Assembly: GCA_011009095.1 (NCBI GenBank)
Contig: VTPC01090691.1
Coordinates: forward strand, 114,142-178,141
Direction of reading: 5' to 3'
Source of the DNA: Ignelater luminosus
Lineage: Eukaryota > Arthropoda > Insecta > Coleoptera > Elateridae
DNA: 64,000 bases
Positions within the stretch are counted from its first letter, which is position 1. The number at the start of each line of letters is the position of its first letter. The translations under genes and the position numbers were made by a program. This document shows positions 1 to 12,869 of the stretch, piece after piece. Under the pieces are notes generated by a model. The model ran no database searches. It was given only the letters and a program-made list of their open reading frames with translations, and was not told the origin of the DNA.

Positions 1-130
1 TGGCAATTTTTTTAAAAATAACTAAAACTACCAGATTGGAACGGGATAATCGTTGTATAGACTTCCCGACTATCACACTAACTTCTGTGGTAGTCATCAA
101 CTCCTAAAAAGCAACGAGACAAGAATCGCC

Positions 131-202
131 AAGGCGGTACTAAATGCAACTATCAAGGCGGTTCCAGGTGATACTGTTGAGGCTGTTCCAAATGCAACTG
201 TC
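131..202 (+). repeat. Three-copy 24-bp tandem repeat
   Basis: Three units begin at 131, 155 and 179. The period of exactly 24 bp keeps an open frame from about 50 to 229, giving three 8-residue units of the form (K/E)-A-V-x-x-x-T-(I/V). The frame has no recognisable domain, no clear start and ends at a TAG soon after the repeat. It may be a small exon remnant or chance; I do not call it a gene. Confidence 0.5.
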
Positions 203-3200
203 AAGCAGCATAAGGCAAAGTAGTACAAAAAAGTTAGTAAACAGAATCTGTAGAAGCGTGTTTGCTAAGCGAGATATGCCTGCCCACAATGTTATTATTA
301 TTATTACTACTAGTGTTACCGACCCAAGAACCACCTCTCCAAAGAAGCTCCGAATCCGAATCAGTTATTTAGTACAATGTCTACTGTCACACTGGATACT
401 TCAGTGCATCAAGCATACTACGAAGAACTCAACGGTCAAATTGAAGATTTCTATCTTTTGCCTTGTCATCAAAAAGAAAGAAAACCCACTTCGAGGATTC
501 TAACTATCACATTCAAATCACAATTGTGATTAAGTGCATTATATGAAAAAATTATTTTTTCTAAAGAAAAATTAAATATTTAGATTCTGGTTCAGCGGTA
601 ATCACAATAACATGTTAAAACAGTAGTTAAATACAAAATCGATAAATGTAGATTTTTCTTCAAAAAATCATTGATTTTGAATGGGTTCTAGGATCCTGAG
701 AATGAAACTATACATAACTGAGATTTTGCATTCCCATTCCAATCCCGGGCAGTTACTATCTCTAAAAACTTATATTTGCTCCCCCCTCCCTGTTTGAATA
801 ATCGATTGTAACTTAATTATAGATGTTTTTAATGTTTTCTACCCACTTAGTCTTCATAACAAAGTTTTTTAATTGATGGTACTTGGTGCTGAAACCTCAA
901 AGCTATTTTAATTACTCAATGAGTTTTAACTATAAACACTAAAAAAATCTTAAAACGCCAGAAAACAGAGCACCGAGATATTACTACAAAGGAAGGAAAC
1001 TGTTATAAGAGACATTCCTCTTCAGGCAGTAGTCAGATCTTGATTTATTTTACTTAAGCAGGTTGTAGTATCGTGGTGGTGTTAATTTCTATCGTGTCTA
1101 CTCATTTGTGATTGTACTCCCATAGAAATGTTACTCCACAGATGTCTTATGTAAATATTGTAAGTATAGCAATCTTAATAATAATGTAAAAGCCAGGAGA
1201 GCAGATGCTGTAGTGTAGATAAGATTTTGATCTTACAGGTCCTTGTTGGCTGATAAATTACATGTTAAAAGTTGGTTTTTTATAAGCAACACGATTTCCT
1301 GCAGAACTGAACTTTAGTGGCCGGGAAGCCTACTAAACCTTTGCATCGGGAGGCAAACGATCTGGAGAACAAAGCAAGCAGTAGTCAATTTCTTCCCAGG
1401 TATGGACGTTTGTCGAGCAGCTGTAAAAAGTTAAGAACTTATTATAAAAAACAACACAAAAGTTTGAGCTTATAGTAATCTGAGTTTAGAGAACTTTTAA
1501 ATTGGAATATACAATTGGAATAATAAATAGCAAGTCTGCAATACAATTCTATGTATTAAGTTTTAAAAAACAAACAACAAATATATCAAAATCAGTTGAT
1601 CGCCAGTGCTTTTTTGATCTCGGGGGAAGACACAAACCCGGGTCAGACTTACCTTATGTTAATAATACACAAAAAACAAAGCAATAAAAATCAGTAAATA
1701 CGTTTTATTACAGTTCAAAAACAAAAAAAAATTTGTATAAACAAAACTTCCAACTTCATTACTAAACTCAGAATTAAGATGACGTCATCCAGATTATGTT
1801 CTTATTTACAAATAATTATGCTCTTGATGACATATGTATAATAAAATTTCAAGCTATACTTATGATTATAAAAATAAATTTCAAAAATTTAAAAGAAACA
1901 AAGACGATTAGGTGACAAACCAATATTATCTTTATTTACACTAACTATATTTTTAATAATATGATTAAAGTTGAAAACTGTAATTTTGTTTATAAAAGAA
2001 ATTTTAAAAATTTTAAATCGAAAACAGTTCGATATCGAACAAATATTTTCTGTATTCATAACTACATAGTTATATTCGTAGTCACACTCTAGGTTATTTC
2101 AAATAGTGATGTACGTGCAATCATAAATTTTTTATATCAACTCACCAGAGCTAATTTACAATCAATTTCATTACACAATATTGCCTTTTCAAGTTCCAGC
2201 TCAGACAAGTTACCTGACTCTAAAAACCACACCTAGATTCATATATCGTGTTTATTCGACTTTTATTTGATTCACTGGCACAGATTCTTTGTTGGTTTCT
2301 TAATTTTCACAAAGCTAAAACCTAAGCGGTTTGATAATTTAACGCCGGCAATTATCCTTGTCCAAACTTCAGAGAATAATGCAGGATAACCAAAATACAA
2401 AGTTGACGAACAGTATAATTTAATAGAATTTAACGACGACAGAAAGTTTCCATTAAAACCCACACATTGGGGAATAAATTCCCAACAAAAACAATCACCA
2501 ATTCAACATCTTGCTGCTTTAAGAATTGATGCCACAATAATGAATTAACAGGACCGATAATGAACATCAAGAAGTGTAAGCCAGCGATGAATTCGAAATA
2601 CGAAAATGACTTAACCTATAAAAATTAATTTAAAAAGGTTATTGATAATTTTAGACATTTATTTTACTCTTTTAATTTGAATACAGACGTAATTCAAGCT
2701 TACTCTGCAAGGAGTTACTAAGATTTTTAAAGGTTCTATTTCTTTAAAACGAATAAATTGAATAGGAAAAGCCCAAAAACACACTAATTCAATGTAACAA
2801 ATAAGCAAACCATATGTTAAATTCAATGATAATTTACAAAAGTTAATTTAACAAAATCGAAGATATCAACTTGCATTGTTATTTGATGTTTCCACACCAA
2901 CCTAAATTAATGAATTCTTGGCGGGATTTTAAAAAACTTAAACGTGTATCTTATACAAAGTAACGAACCGTTACACAGCTTTGGAAAAAAGGTGATGTCG
3001 CAGCTAGGTGCATACACCTTCTGACTTAAGATGGATCTAGACTGCATGAGGAAAGTCCAAGGCGGTAGAATCACCTGAGAGAATAAAGGACGAATCCACA
3101 AACTGACGACTTCACATTTACGTGTACTTCTGAGTCGAACCAACGCTTGTTTGCTTGGAAAGTGGCCGTAAGTAAATATTTACTAATCATAGGTTCGGAG

Positions 3201-6200
3201 AACGAGCAGATCAAAGGGCCAAAACAGGCAATTTTTTGAAACTCGAACTCTTCTCATCTATTTTGATAGATCTAGTTTATATTATCCCCCTGGGACCTAA
3301 CAGGAACTCTGCACCGCCCCTCCGTACCCAGGTGAAAAATAGGGGCGCCGATGCCCGAAATTAATGAAATTGAGTAGAGGGACTGTTTTTGACTCGCCGG
3401 CTGTTTTGTTCGTTCTAAGTTAACCAAAGTTGAGTTTGACATTATGGGAGTGTATAAGGGTTGGATGAGTTGAGGTTTTTTGCTAGATATTGAAATCCGA
3501 GAATCTAGTAGTACATTTTGAAGCAATTATGAGAGTTGAATGCGGTGCACCATGGCTGTAAACGAAAAAAGTGTCGGGAGCCATGTGTTGTCCACCACGG
3601 CTATTCGGTACCAATTCTTTCCTCCGCTTCGGTGAACAACTTATACCCACCACGGCACTTTAGATGTTAAAGTTTTTCTTGCTATCAATCAAACGGTAAT
3701 AGCGCCTTGCGATTTTATTTCTGTGCGATTTTTCGGAATAGCTACCACAAGATACCTTATCATCGTGGCTCAGAAATCTTAGATTGTTTGATTTTCTTGG
3801 AATTTTTATCTTCCCGTGTAAGAAATCCGTTCTATGCTCTTTGTTAATTTAAATGACTCAAAGAGTTTTCTAGCGTAAAACTTAAAACTGTCAAATGATA
3901 AAAGCCTTAGTGAATCTGTTAACTATTTGGGTTATATTTGATTTATTACTGTTTGTGATTAATAAGTTATAGGAGGAACTACCATATTATGATTGTATGT
4001 TTAGAATCTTTGAATCATTTGCTGAAGTTTCGTTAGAATCGCTGGAGGTAGCTATAGTTATCAAAGTTTGAAGTTTTCATTTAGTGCGTTCAAATACAAT
4101 TTCGACATCCTTTTTTTAAATTCATCTGCTATGATTTGCATTCTACTGGACAAATAAGGTTCTCGTCTGTGTTCAATTCCCTAATAACAGAAAAATTTTT
4201 CTGGTTATGACTCTTATCTGATCGTATTGACCGTAGATTTCTCCAGCAACTTTAGCTTTCTGTTTATAAATTTGTTAAACTGAAAAACACGAGTAAGTAG
4301 ACCGATGATCATAGAATTTTTGTATTGTATTGTACATATTCTGTTAATACTCGATAAAGAGGCCAAATTGCTTTCCTTTCAATTTTCTTATGGAGTTTTT
4401 GAGTTTGGGTAAATTTTCCTGCTCTGGGAAGATAAAGGGCTAAAGACCTAAAAGTTTTCTTAAAATAAATTTTGTACTGAATAAACAATGATAATTACTG
4501 TAATAAAAACTATTTTAATTTTAAACGCGCATAACCAGACCTTTTCTAAACATAGTTTCGCCCGCGATAGTGCAGACAATAACATCTTCATGTGTTTATA
4601 AGCAATTAAATTATACAATTCATCAGAAACCCACAATCCTACTACTCGTTTCCTACAAAGGAAAACACACTAACTATATTCCAGCACAATACAGATAGAT
4701 AACAACCATGTTAATTCAAAAATTAAAAATTCAATTTATTCCTACAACTCATACAAGTTATCTTTTTGTTACAATTTTAAAGTTATTATTATTATTGGTG
4801 TCATACCTTTCTTTCTGTTTCTTAACACACCTACGCAGTGTGGGCTATTCTGGCAGTTAATTACGCTTTCAGCTGCTATTCCAGCAGCTGCCTAGTGTTG
4901 TCATTGGAATTTATTTAATGAAATCGGTTTTCATTAATAGGAAAGTATAACAAAACTTAATTGCCCTCGGAAAATATCTCTTCTAGATTTATGTGGTTTT
5001 ATTATTGTCTACTAGTTATTTTACATTGTAAATTTCTAATCTATAAAGGAAAATCGCAAAACAGGAACAGATCGTTTGAGGATCAGTAAATTCTAATTCT
5101 GTTTATAGTATAGAAGCATGTAGTTGTAGGTAATAGTGAAGAGCTTAAGAACGAAAGCGATGTAAAATTAACGAGGCGTGTGTGTTTGTATATGTTAACG
5201 GTATAAGGACTTATTTAGTGAGAAAATAAATATTAGAAAGCTTTCCTTATTTAGATATTGAAAATAAAATGTTCATTTAGAAGGAACTATTAATGGTCAT
5301 TTGCAATAAATCAACTAGGAACGTACTAAGTGTTAGCTTATTAATTACACGTGTAATAATTATTAAGGAATATTCTTATTTAGAAACTTAGGAAAAATTT
5401 GCAATAGTTGTTAATTAGAATAAAACCACAATTTTTTGTCTCTCTTATCTGTCTCACTTATTTGATTTAGATAATTTTCCTCCAATCTTTGTAATAGTTA
5501 TAAATGAGCTTTTGCCTTTTAATTTACTTAATCAAACTGATCAATACAAATAGTGTCAAACCAGATTCCAGCTGTGAATTCTGCAACAGCAGTCTCATGA
5601 CTTTAATTTTTTCATAAATAATTGAATAGCAGCTTTAAATCCGAGATTCTTTAAATTAAACAGTCACAGATTCATGATAACAACGCGAAATAATCTTGCA
5701 GTATCTGTAACTGATGCTTGACTTCAGAAAACTAGAGTTGAAGAGAGAGCGAGAGTTTGGTTCTTGAAGTTTTTGGTTAGCTTTTGTTTCTTCTAACTGT
5801 GTAGCTTGAGTGTAGACGAACCGAATCAACGGCTAGATGCTATCCCCTAATAGAGAATTTGCAACAAAAGGAAGGAGTTAGCAATAGATCATAAAAAGAT
5901 AGTCTTAGCTCAAATTTGATGGTTACGGTCTGTTATTACAATAGACAACATCTAAAGACACGTTTACTACTAGAATGGATTTTAAATGCCATTTGAAGAT
6001 CATATCCTTAGGAATTGAAAGTGAAGTGATCAATACTACCGATGCCGTTTTCAGAATCGTATGTTAACAAACATGAATAGTGTAGAATTGGGCCAGACCG
6101 TAAACGTATCTTTTGAAAGAGCAGTAGAGCCAGTAAATAACTCAAGCCCTTTTGGATAATTTAGTCCGCCAAAAAACCATCATTTTCGATGTACCAGCAA

Positions 6201-7404
6201 GGTTTAGTCTAACTAAGCCAAATGTTAGGTTAATAAATACGAAAAAACTTCAATTGATTAACTACTGAGAATTGATAAATTATCCAGACTTACAATAAAA
6301 ATCATTTTTATAAAAGAGCCAAGGAATTTCCCAATTTGCATGTCCAACTTCATTAACCCATAGTATAGCTGTGCATCCTTGAAACTTGAGTTTCGCTAGA
6401 GATTCTGAAGTGTGTTGATGAACTGCAGCTTACAAAAACTCTAATCTGGTTTAGTTCAATTCGATAAACAGTTAGCTGCTAGGACAAACTCGTGTCTCAA
6501 CTGAAAGTCGATCTCTTGTCCTACAATTATGAAAAATGCAAGGTAACGCAGAAAGAGTGACAATGCTACCTGCTATAATTGAGAACCTGTATCGACCGTA
6601 AAGATAAAAATATGCAACCTACAACCGAGATTCTCAGAAGAAACACTCTTTTTGAAAATACATAACATTATAAAAATTTATAACGCCATCTTGTGTGATA
6701 GAGTTATCAAATTTGCAAACCACGAAATTTTGACCAGCCAATGCTTAATTGATGCCTGAATTATTAGAGCCAGACCAAAGTGAACAAGAACATGAGGATA
6801 AAGAAAGCCAACTTGGAAACTCAACAAGGCAATGACTTCTTCTTATGCCTCAACGGGCACAGCATCAAAGCCTAGTAAATAAGAATTATTCAAATGATTT
6901 TTGAAGACTTGAAAAATCTTGTAAATCCCGAGAAATAGCATGGATTAGAGATGAGCCAGAACGTTTCATCATCGACTACCTACAATTAAACTTACTTTCA
7001 ATCAACGGGACTTTAATAATCAGCAACGATAAGGCATTATAGCCAGTTGTAGGGGTGATACAAATATTTATCAGAATTAGTAACATCACCAAAATCATAT
7101 CATTAGTATGCATTATATAGCTCCAGGAGCGGAATTGCCAGATCTCTATTACAATGGACTTCGCTGACATCTCTACAATAAACAAAGCGCAAGATGTGTT
7201 CCCTCTGATACCAAAACAACTTGCTAAATTAAGTCAAGCAATCGAACAATCTCAAAAACTAAAGGGTTTAGAAAACAGAAATTTAATAACCCATAAAGGC
7301 AATGCGAGAGAGACTGAATAAATTAAACAAAGGCATTTCTTAGTTTTTTCAGCAATAAGTGCTCATCAATATTGAAAACTAAACAAGAAACCTTGAAGCA
7401 ACCC
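203..7404. other. AT-rich stretch without recognisable genes
   Basis: Both strands are full of stop codons. The few 60-120 codon open frames have no recognisable domain and low-complexity, AT-driven composition. A short ATT/ACT microsatellite lies near 288-312. A patch of higher GC at about 3,270-3,680 stands out from its surroundings and may be a transposon fragment, but no family motif is visible. From about 6,700 onward the sequence may belong to the degraded gypsy element whose reverse transcriptase begins near 7,405. Confidence 0.5.
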
Positions 7405-7790
7405 TATAATATCAGTGATGAAGCCCAGTGGGAAATACAGACTGTGCTTCGATGGGCGAAACCTCAACTCAATAACCGAAACAGGCGTCTCAGACATTTT
7501 GAACAAACTGATGGACGTCAAGTATTTGTCTTCAATTGACTTGAGAATCTCATGTTTTAATTGCTTTAGAAAAGTTGGGTATGGAGAAGCGTTGATTTTA
7601 ATTACATGGTAAATGTTTGAGCTTAAGAGATGCTTTTCGGTCGGTACAATGCAGCTCAAACCTAACAAAGTTTACTAGATTGCATATCTCCAGAAACACT
7701 ACAAGCAAATGTACCTGCCTACTTTGACGAAGTTATGGTAGTAGCAAATACTTTTTAGAAGCATACTGTAAAGGAATAGATTCACGCTTA
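7405..7790 (+). pseudogene. Ty3/gypsy-type reverse transcriptase relic
   Basis: This is a decayed fragment of the reverse transcriptase of a Ty3/gypsy LTR retrotransposon, the enzyme that copies element RNA into DNA. At 7,418-7,545 the frame reads like the family signature: KPSGKYRLCFDGRNLNS, followed about 20 residues later by LSSIDL, which contains the first catalytic Asp. At about 7,615-7,640 FELKRC resembles the FKRMPFGL region. At 7,718-7,755 YFDEVMVVANTF matches the YLDD box, with the second Asp changed to Glu. These blocks lie in different frames or are separated by stops, and at least one in-frame TAG follows the YFDE box. No gag, protease or LTR could be assigned. The GC-rich insertion starting at 7,997 interrupts whatever followed. 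The family call is fairly secure; the element is certainly dead. Confidence 0.75.
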
Positions 7791-7984
7791 CCAAAAAATT
7801 CATAAATTTGACGCCGATACTGATGTTGTCAAATTACCAGAATGGGTTCGAGGAACAAATTACTCCATTGTTGATTTAAACAGGAGTAATCTGATCCTTG
7901 TCTATCGTTTGTTTGTCGGTTCTCTTCGAAAAGGAATTTTCTGAGGCAGCTCCACTCACTCGACCTTAAAGAAGGACAGTTCAA

Positions 7985-7996
7985 TAAATCCTGATA
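7985..7996. repeat. Left copy of 12-bp target-site duplication
   Basis: TAAATCCTGATA occurs here and, identically, at 9,184-9,195, directly flanking the GC-rich block. A perfect 12-bp match placed exactly at both composition boundaries is what a target-site duplication looks like. Confidence 0.75.
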
Positions 7997-9183
7997 ATGT
8001 GTTGTCAAGGTTGATTTCCCGCCGGAGGCGGAAGGCTGTTATAAGTCTCTTCAGGGACTTCTTCAGCCGATCAGGATGGCTATTACTGTTGAGCGAGGTA
8101 AAAGATGTTCTTCGTTTGCGTTCATAGTTTTGCCTTGTTTGAACTTGACTGTAGCGTCGCGAGGAGGGCCGTTGGCAGCATGGAGTTGTTGTCGGCGTCC
8201 GGTACTGCAGCTGATGTTAATGCTGAAGGGCAAAGGTGAGCTGGACGGCATTTGGCGGTTGGCGGTTCGTGGTATACTGGAAGTGTAGTGGCCGGAGCCC
8301 GAAAGGCGTGGCTTGTTGACTTGTGGTTGAATTGATGGAAAAGGGCTTTTGAGGGCGTTGGTTTTTGCCGGAGGCTTCTGATGCTGGTGCATGCGTTGGC
8401 GGTTGATGTTATGAGACCTTTTCGTGGTGTTGATACGATCCAGGATAGCGTCAAAGCGTATTTATTGTTATAGGGGTAAATGACCCCTATGTAACGGAAG
8501 TGAATTTGGTGCCTACTGGTCGTAGCGATGTTAAAATGCCGGACTGCAGTGGAGAAGACTAGTGTTGGGTGCGCGACAGGGTCGATGGATATGATTAGAT
8601 ATCCATTGGCTGTCGCAGGTGATGTTGGGGTTGATCCTGGTGGTCGCTGGAGAAAAAGTGCACAACGTTCGCAGGAGAAGAACTGACACTCGTGAAAAAA
8701 CTTGATGGTGGTGTTGTTACGGCATACAAACAGTCTTCAGAGCCACACCCCTACTCGCGCGGTGTAGGGGGTGAGCTCGGTAGCGGCCGCTAGGCGTAGA
8801 TGGTGACAGTGGTGAAGGGGACTTCGGGGCCGCGAACCTACTTGCGTCGCGGCCCGGGACGCGTTCGGAGTACGGACACCCGGGAGAGCACGGAAATCAA
8901 ACACCCGCGCCATAGTCGCGCCTCTCCACCTAGGCAACGACGTACGCGGGTGGAAAGGGACACCGGCTCAGGGGGCCTGCGCCGACCCACGAAACGCAGG
9001 ATATCCCGGCTGGAAGGCCGGAGCCACTACTGGGCCTTCACCCCCCGGAGCGAAGGTTGACAGTAGCAGCTGCAACAGGACGTACCGACCGGGCTGAATT
9101 GTCTGACACGAGCCAGTACACAGCACTGGGTAAGGAGCGGGAGGACCACAGCCGATGTCTGCACCGAACGGACACTACGCGGG
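7997..9183. mobile_element. GC-rich 1.19-kb inserted element, family unknown
   Basis: This block differs sharply from its AT-rich surroundings: it is rich in CpG and G/C runs, for example around 8,770-9,060. It is bounded by a perfect 12-bp direct repeat and therefore looks like one inserted unit. I see no terminal inverted repeats, no LTR-like ends and no poly-A tail on either strand. The longest open frames (8,800-9,060 plus; 8,063-8,454 and 8,737-8,937 minus) are 65-110 codons, rich in R, P, S and T, and carry no domain I recognise. A stem with 7-bp arms, CCCCTAC and GTAGGGG, lies around 8,750-8,772. A TSD longer than 10 bp favours target-primed (LINE-machinery) insertion, which would make this a non-autonomous or 5'-truncated retroelement, but that is inference. 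Confidence 0.65.
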
Positions 9184-9195
9184 TAAATCCTGATA
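9184..9195. repeat. Right copy of 12-bp target-site duplication
   Basis: Identical to 7,985-7,996. The sequence returns to AT-rich composition immediately afterwards. Confidence 0.75.
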
Positions 9196-11252
9196 TAAAT
9201 TCATAGCAAATTTAGGTTCTACACGGGATAAATAAGATTTCGTATAACTTTCCTACGACACTGATAATGCCTGAGAAAATAGTTTGCTAGACACGACTTC
9301 AAAACAGGTCTGGGTTTGCAGGATGAACAATTGCAAAACAGTGAAGGTTCCCCACGATAGATTCCCCTGGAGGAAAATGTAGTGTGAAAATCTTAAAGAA
9401 AATTGCTTAGAAGTATGGAATTTCTATCAAGCTCTTTCTGGTCTAGATCTCGAGGAAAATGGGATCTTATTCTGGTAGAAACTGTGTATCTCCTCGCACG
9501 AATGGCAAACTGATACTATTATGAAGACAAATTGAAACATGATGCTTAAGAACTTTACTGACACATTCTACTAACATAAAGCTTAATAAAAAAGAGTCTA
9601 AAGCTTCTTTCTAACGGACAGTCTAGAAGTTTTCGATGACAATCTACTTCTGTTTGCAAGAATTATTTATGTGTTTTGGGTCATTCTACTGAGTGTTAGT
9701 CAACAAACTAAAACCAAACTTCACAATCTATGATTTTAAATATGACATAATCAGTGAAATTTAGAAAATACAAATGTAAATACAACCCAGTTTTGACATT
9801 TAACTTCATTATAAGCATTTAGACAGTTGTTCCTTTTTTTTAGACTCTTTATACCGTTTATAGTAATTAGTCAACAAGGGGTTGAACTTTCAAAATCATG
9901 TTGATTGAGGAGGGTAGTAACTGTAGTGGTACATTTGGAATTGAACCCCCCATAAAGGTAAAGATAGGCGTAATTGAATACAACTGAGTATGGACTGGAA
10001 AAACTCTTTGTTTTAAACTCTTTAAACACTCTTTAACCCTCTTAAAAACTCTAAAAAAGAACTCTAAAGAAACTCTTTAACAGTATCTCATTCAATCTGA
10101 TGAAAGCTTACTCATAGCTTTCAAGCAAGAAGTATACATACATATACCGTGACTTTTAAAAGATATTGCGTTCATAAAAAGAGAAAATTTGGTTAGATCT
10201 GACTAAGTTACGAGTTTGTTCTCCTCCGAAGATGAAGCCGTTCTTCAACACAACACAAAACTCCTAATTGTGTCGAGCAAAAAGAAATAGCTAAGTGCAC
10301 CCTCCATTGTAGGAAGAAACGTTGAGATTTAAATCTTGTAACCATTGCATTGGTTTGAAACAGTATTGGTTACAAAGAATGTTTAACTGAGAATTTGTGA
10401 CCTGAACTACATTGGTGTTTGATAATGAGTGACGGCAAAAAGAAGTCAATTTCATGCAGCGCGAATAAAAAATGCTGTAGATGTTTTCTACTCATAAGAC
10501 CTGCTGCAAAGATCTTCTGAAGCAACTAAATTGCTAATGTGGTCTTCGTAAATACCTACATTATCTTATAAAGTATTCTCATTTTTCTATTTTTCTGGCT
10601 TCTTTAGAAAGTATTAACTCCTATATGTAACAGAAGCTAACCAATAAAATCATTATTACCTTACCACAGAAACGAACATTGCTTATGTTTGCTCAACTTA
10701 ATTCTAATAAGGACAAACAGTTCTTCAAAAGAATGTTTGAAAAATAAATAAAATCTATCCAACTAACTTTTGCAACTGAAAGGTTATCATCATTGATGTT
10801 TAGTGACGTCAGTATGTTCTTTAGTTTAGTTTCAATGACACAACAATACGTATTATGCTATAATTATTATGTTTTGAATTACATTTTGCCTTTGTACCAT
10901 TGTTTTTCAAACAGCAACACAACAATAAATCATTTTTCAATAAAAACAGTGACGTCACGATTTTTGTAAAAAGAACTCTCGTGTAGAAGCTTCGCTATTA
11001 TTATTACAAAATAATTATGATGTATTTCAGAACTCGAGAAGCTTTTTCTGTGAAAATCAGAGTTAGAAAAAGCTAGGCTCTTGATCTACCTATTTAGTGT
11101 TGTTTATTTAATATTTATAGATAACATTATATTGCCTACTTTCTCTGATATACAAAGAATTAGAAATTAAATATCAGCATCTCGATGTGAAGAAATGTAA
11201 TTTTCAAAGCTGATTATATCACTCTTTCGATTTTCATTTCGATAAGGTAATT
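9196..11252. other. AT-rich stretch without recognisable genes
   Basis: No domain-bearing frame is visible. The part just after 9,196 would be continuous with 7,984 before the GC-rich element inserted, so it may be more of the gypsy relic, but I see no RNase H or integrase motif. It contains the cryptic ACTCTTTAA repeat at 10,001-10,081. Confidence 0.45.
10001..10081 (+). repeat. Cryptic ACTCTTTAA-type tandem repeat
   Basis: Six to seven imperfect copies of a 9-16 bp motif around AACTCTTTAA lie in about 80 bp. This is local slippage-type repetition, with no coding sense. Confidence 0.6.
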
Positions 11253-11582
11253 ACAGAGAAATTCACAAATTAGTTAAAGAAAATTGCAAATGTTGATCAA
11301 ATAACATCTGTTAACATTTACTCACATATGGTAGACTGTACAGCCAGAGACCTAAGTCCTAGTATGTTTAATCACTATTTAGCAACAGGATTTATTACAT
11401 AAATGTCTTCTTTGAACAATAGAATGATGAGATGTAAATGGTAGCAAGTCAAGACTTGCCTTGCTTGCAGGGCGTTAATATTCTTCAAATATCAACAGCA
11501 AAGCCTACTTTTTATTGCTACTGGGTAACCGATCGCTTCTAAGGCAATCAGAGGTCCAGATGAGGTAAAACACAGAAACGGG
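11253..11582 (+). repeat. Left copy of 310-330 bp direct repeat flanking a LINE
   Basis: This segment reappears at 13,163-13,472 in the same orientation. Long stretches match closely, for example the core around 11,447-11,515 and 13,333-13,400, which contains TTGCTTGCAGGGCGTTAATA in both. The left copy has about 44 bp near 11,391-11,434 that the right copy lacks; the right copy has a short insertion near 13,212. The LINE begins right after this copy ends. Confidence 0.85.
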
Positions 11583-11616
11583 AACGAATAAAGAAGAAAG
11601 ACGTGGTTTTTTAATA

Positions 11617-11860
11617 GAAAACCTGAATGCTAAAGTTGGATTGGAAAACTGTAGACTAGAACACGTGATGGGACAGCACGGCGTTGGTGAAATAAACAAC
11701 AACGGAAAGCGACTTGTAACTCTGTGTACTAATCACAATTTAATAATAGGTGGGACTGTGTTTGCACATAAAACGTGCCATAAAATTACTTGGAGATTAC
11801 CAGATTATGTTACCAAAAAATCAGATAGACCACATATGTGATTAGCAAGAGTTTTAGGAG
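11617..11860 (+). pseudogene. LINE endonuclease domain fragment
   Basis: This is the C-terminal half of an APE-like endonuclease, which nicks target DNA to prime reverse transcription. The frame gives LNAKVG at its start (family DFNAKVG), then EHVMGQHGVGE, LVTLCTNHNLIIGGTVF, HKITWRLPD, and a spot where the family has NQIDHI but this copy reads KSDRPHM before a stop. The catalytic Asp of the DFNAKVG box is replaced by Leu. The following SDHHLV box is not visible, because the sequence runs into a deletion. About 80 of roughly 230 residues remain, so the fragment cannot be functional. Confidence 0.8.
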
Positions 11861-11895
11861 GTCTTTACGGGATGTAAGAAACAAAGGAAAGAAAA

Positions 11896-12740
11896 GTGGC
11901 AATAGGAGTGTTAAGAGCTAGCAGAACGAAACATCAAAAAGTAAGGGAACAAGATGAGTATACGATCACAGACAAAAGAATGAAGAATAAGGTAAGGAAA
12001 GATAGGAGAAAGTGGACTGATGAGCAGGCGGGGATAACGAAAGAGGCAGTAAGTCCAGGGGATGTAAGCGAACTTTATAAGATCATCAAGACCCTGTCGA
12101 AGAAACGCTTCAACCAAAACCGGCCTATCGTAAATAAAGATGATACGCTTCTGACATCGCCAGAGGATCAGTTGAAAAGATGGGAAAAGCATTTTTCGGA
12201 AGTGTTCAATACGGGCGGGGCAACAGAAATAGAAGAAGAGGAAATGGAAATGGCCTGAATATAGAAACTCACGGGCCATCTTTAGCTGAAATACGGCAAG
12301 CAATGAGACAGCTGAGGAAAGCTCCAGGAAATGATAGTATAAACTCAGGGTTACTCAAGACAGACTTGGATTTGACCGCCAGGATTCTGCAGACACTGTT
12401 AAAACAAATCTGGGATCAAGATCTGATTCCCTCGGATTGAAAGAAAAGAGTTAGTGTAAAACTCTTCAAAAAATGTAATAACTGGAGAGGAATTGTCAAG
12501 TATTGTCAAGAATAATTCTCGAGAGGACAAACGAGAGTATTGAGAGACAACTTAGAAAGGAACAGGCTGGTTTCCGAAGACACCGAAGCTGCGCCGACTT
12601 GATCAACACCTTAAGGATTGTTATAGAGCAGAGTAGAACAGTGGCAGAGTGCAGTTTCCCTGGAATTTATTGACTTTGAGAAAGCGTTTGATTTTGTTAG
12701 CAGGAGGTTTACGCAAAGCACTCTGAAGTCATACGGCAAG
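11896..12740 (+). pseudogene. LINE reverse transcriptase, N-terminal part, frameshifted
   Basis: The first frame (11,896-12,258) is the basic linker that precedes the reverse transcriptase, ending in WEKHFSEVFNTG. After a frameshift near 12,240 the polymerase continues in the frame of 12,255-12,437 with PSLAEIRQAMRQLRKAPGND and ending IWDQDLIPSD. There a TGA replaces the expected Trp codon of DWK. Further on, NNWRGI is recognisable (about 12,478), and at 12,660-12,695 FIDFEKAFDFV carries the first catalytic Asp. At least three frame changes or stops break it. The order of motifs matches the fingers and palm of LINE polymerases of the RTE-like group. The remaining catalytic YADD box is deleted. 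Confidence 0.8.
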
Positions 12741-12869
12741 ACTGCATTCTCTCTCTCACTCTTTTTCTGCTCGTCCTTGGTAGTGTTATGGAGGTTTTTG
12801 TAAACAGATGATTATGATGTATTGTAGGAGTAACGTAACCAGACACACTGTGGACCCTCACAGGCCAAA

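Noticed and set aside
144-503. 119-codon open frame at the left end
   Set aside because: No domain, strongly basic low-complexity composition, and it runs through an ATT microsatellite (IIII run). A gag-like reading in another frame was too weak to claim.
3270-3680. GC-richer patch, possible element
   Set aside because: No inverted ends, terminal duplication or protein motif on either strand.
8063-9060. Open frames on both strands in the GC-rich block
   Set aside because: Overlapping frames on both strands with R/P/S/T-rich composition are what GC-rich non-coding DNA yields; no domain was seen.
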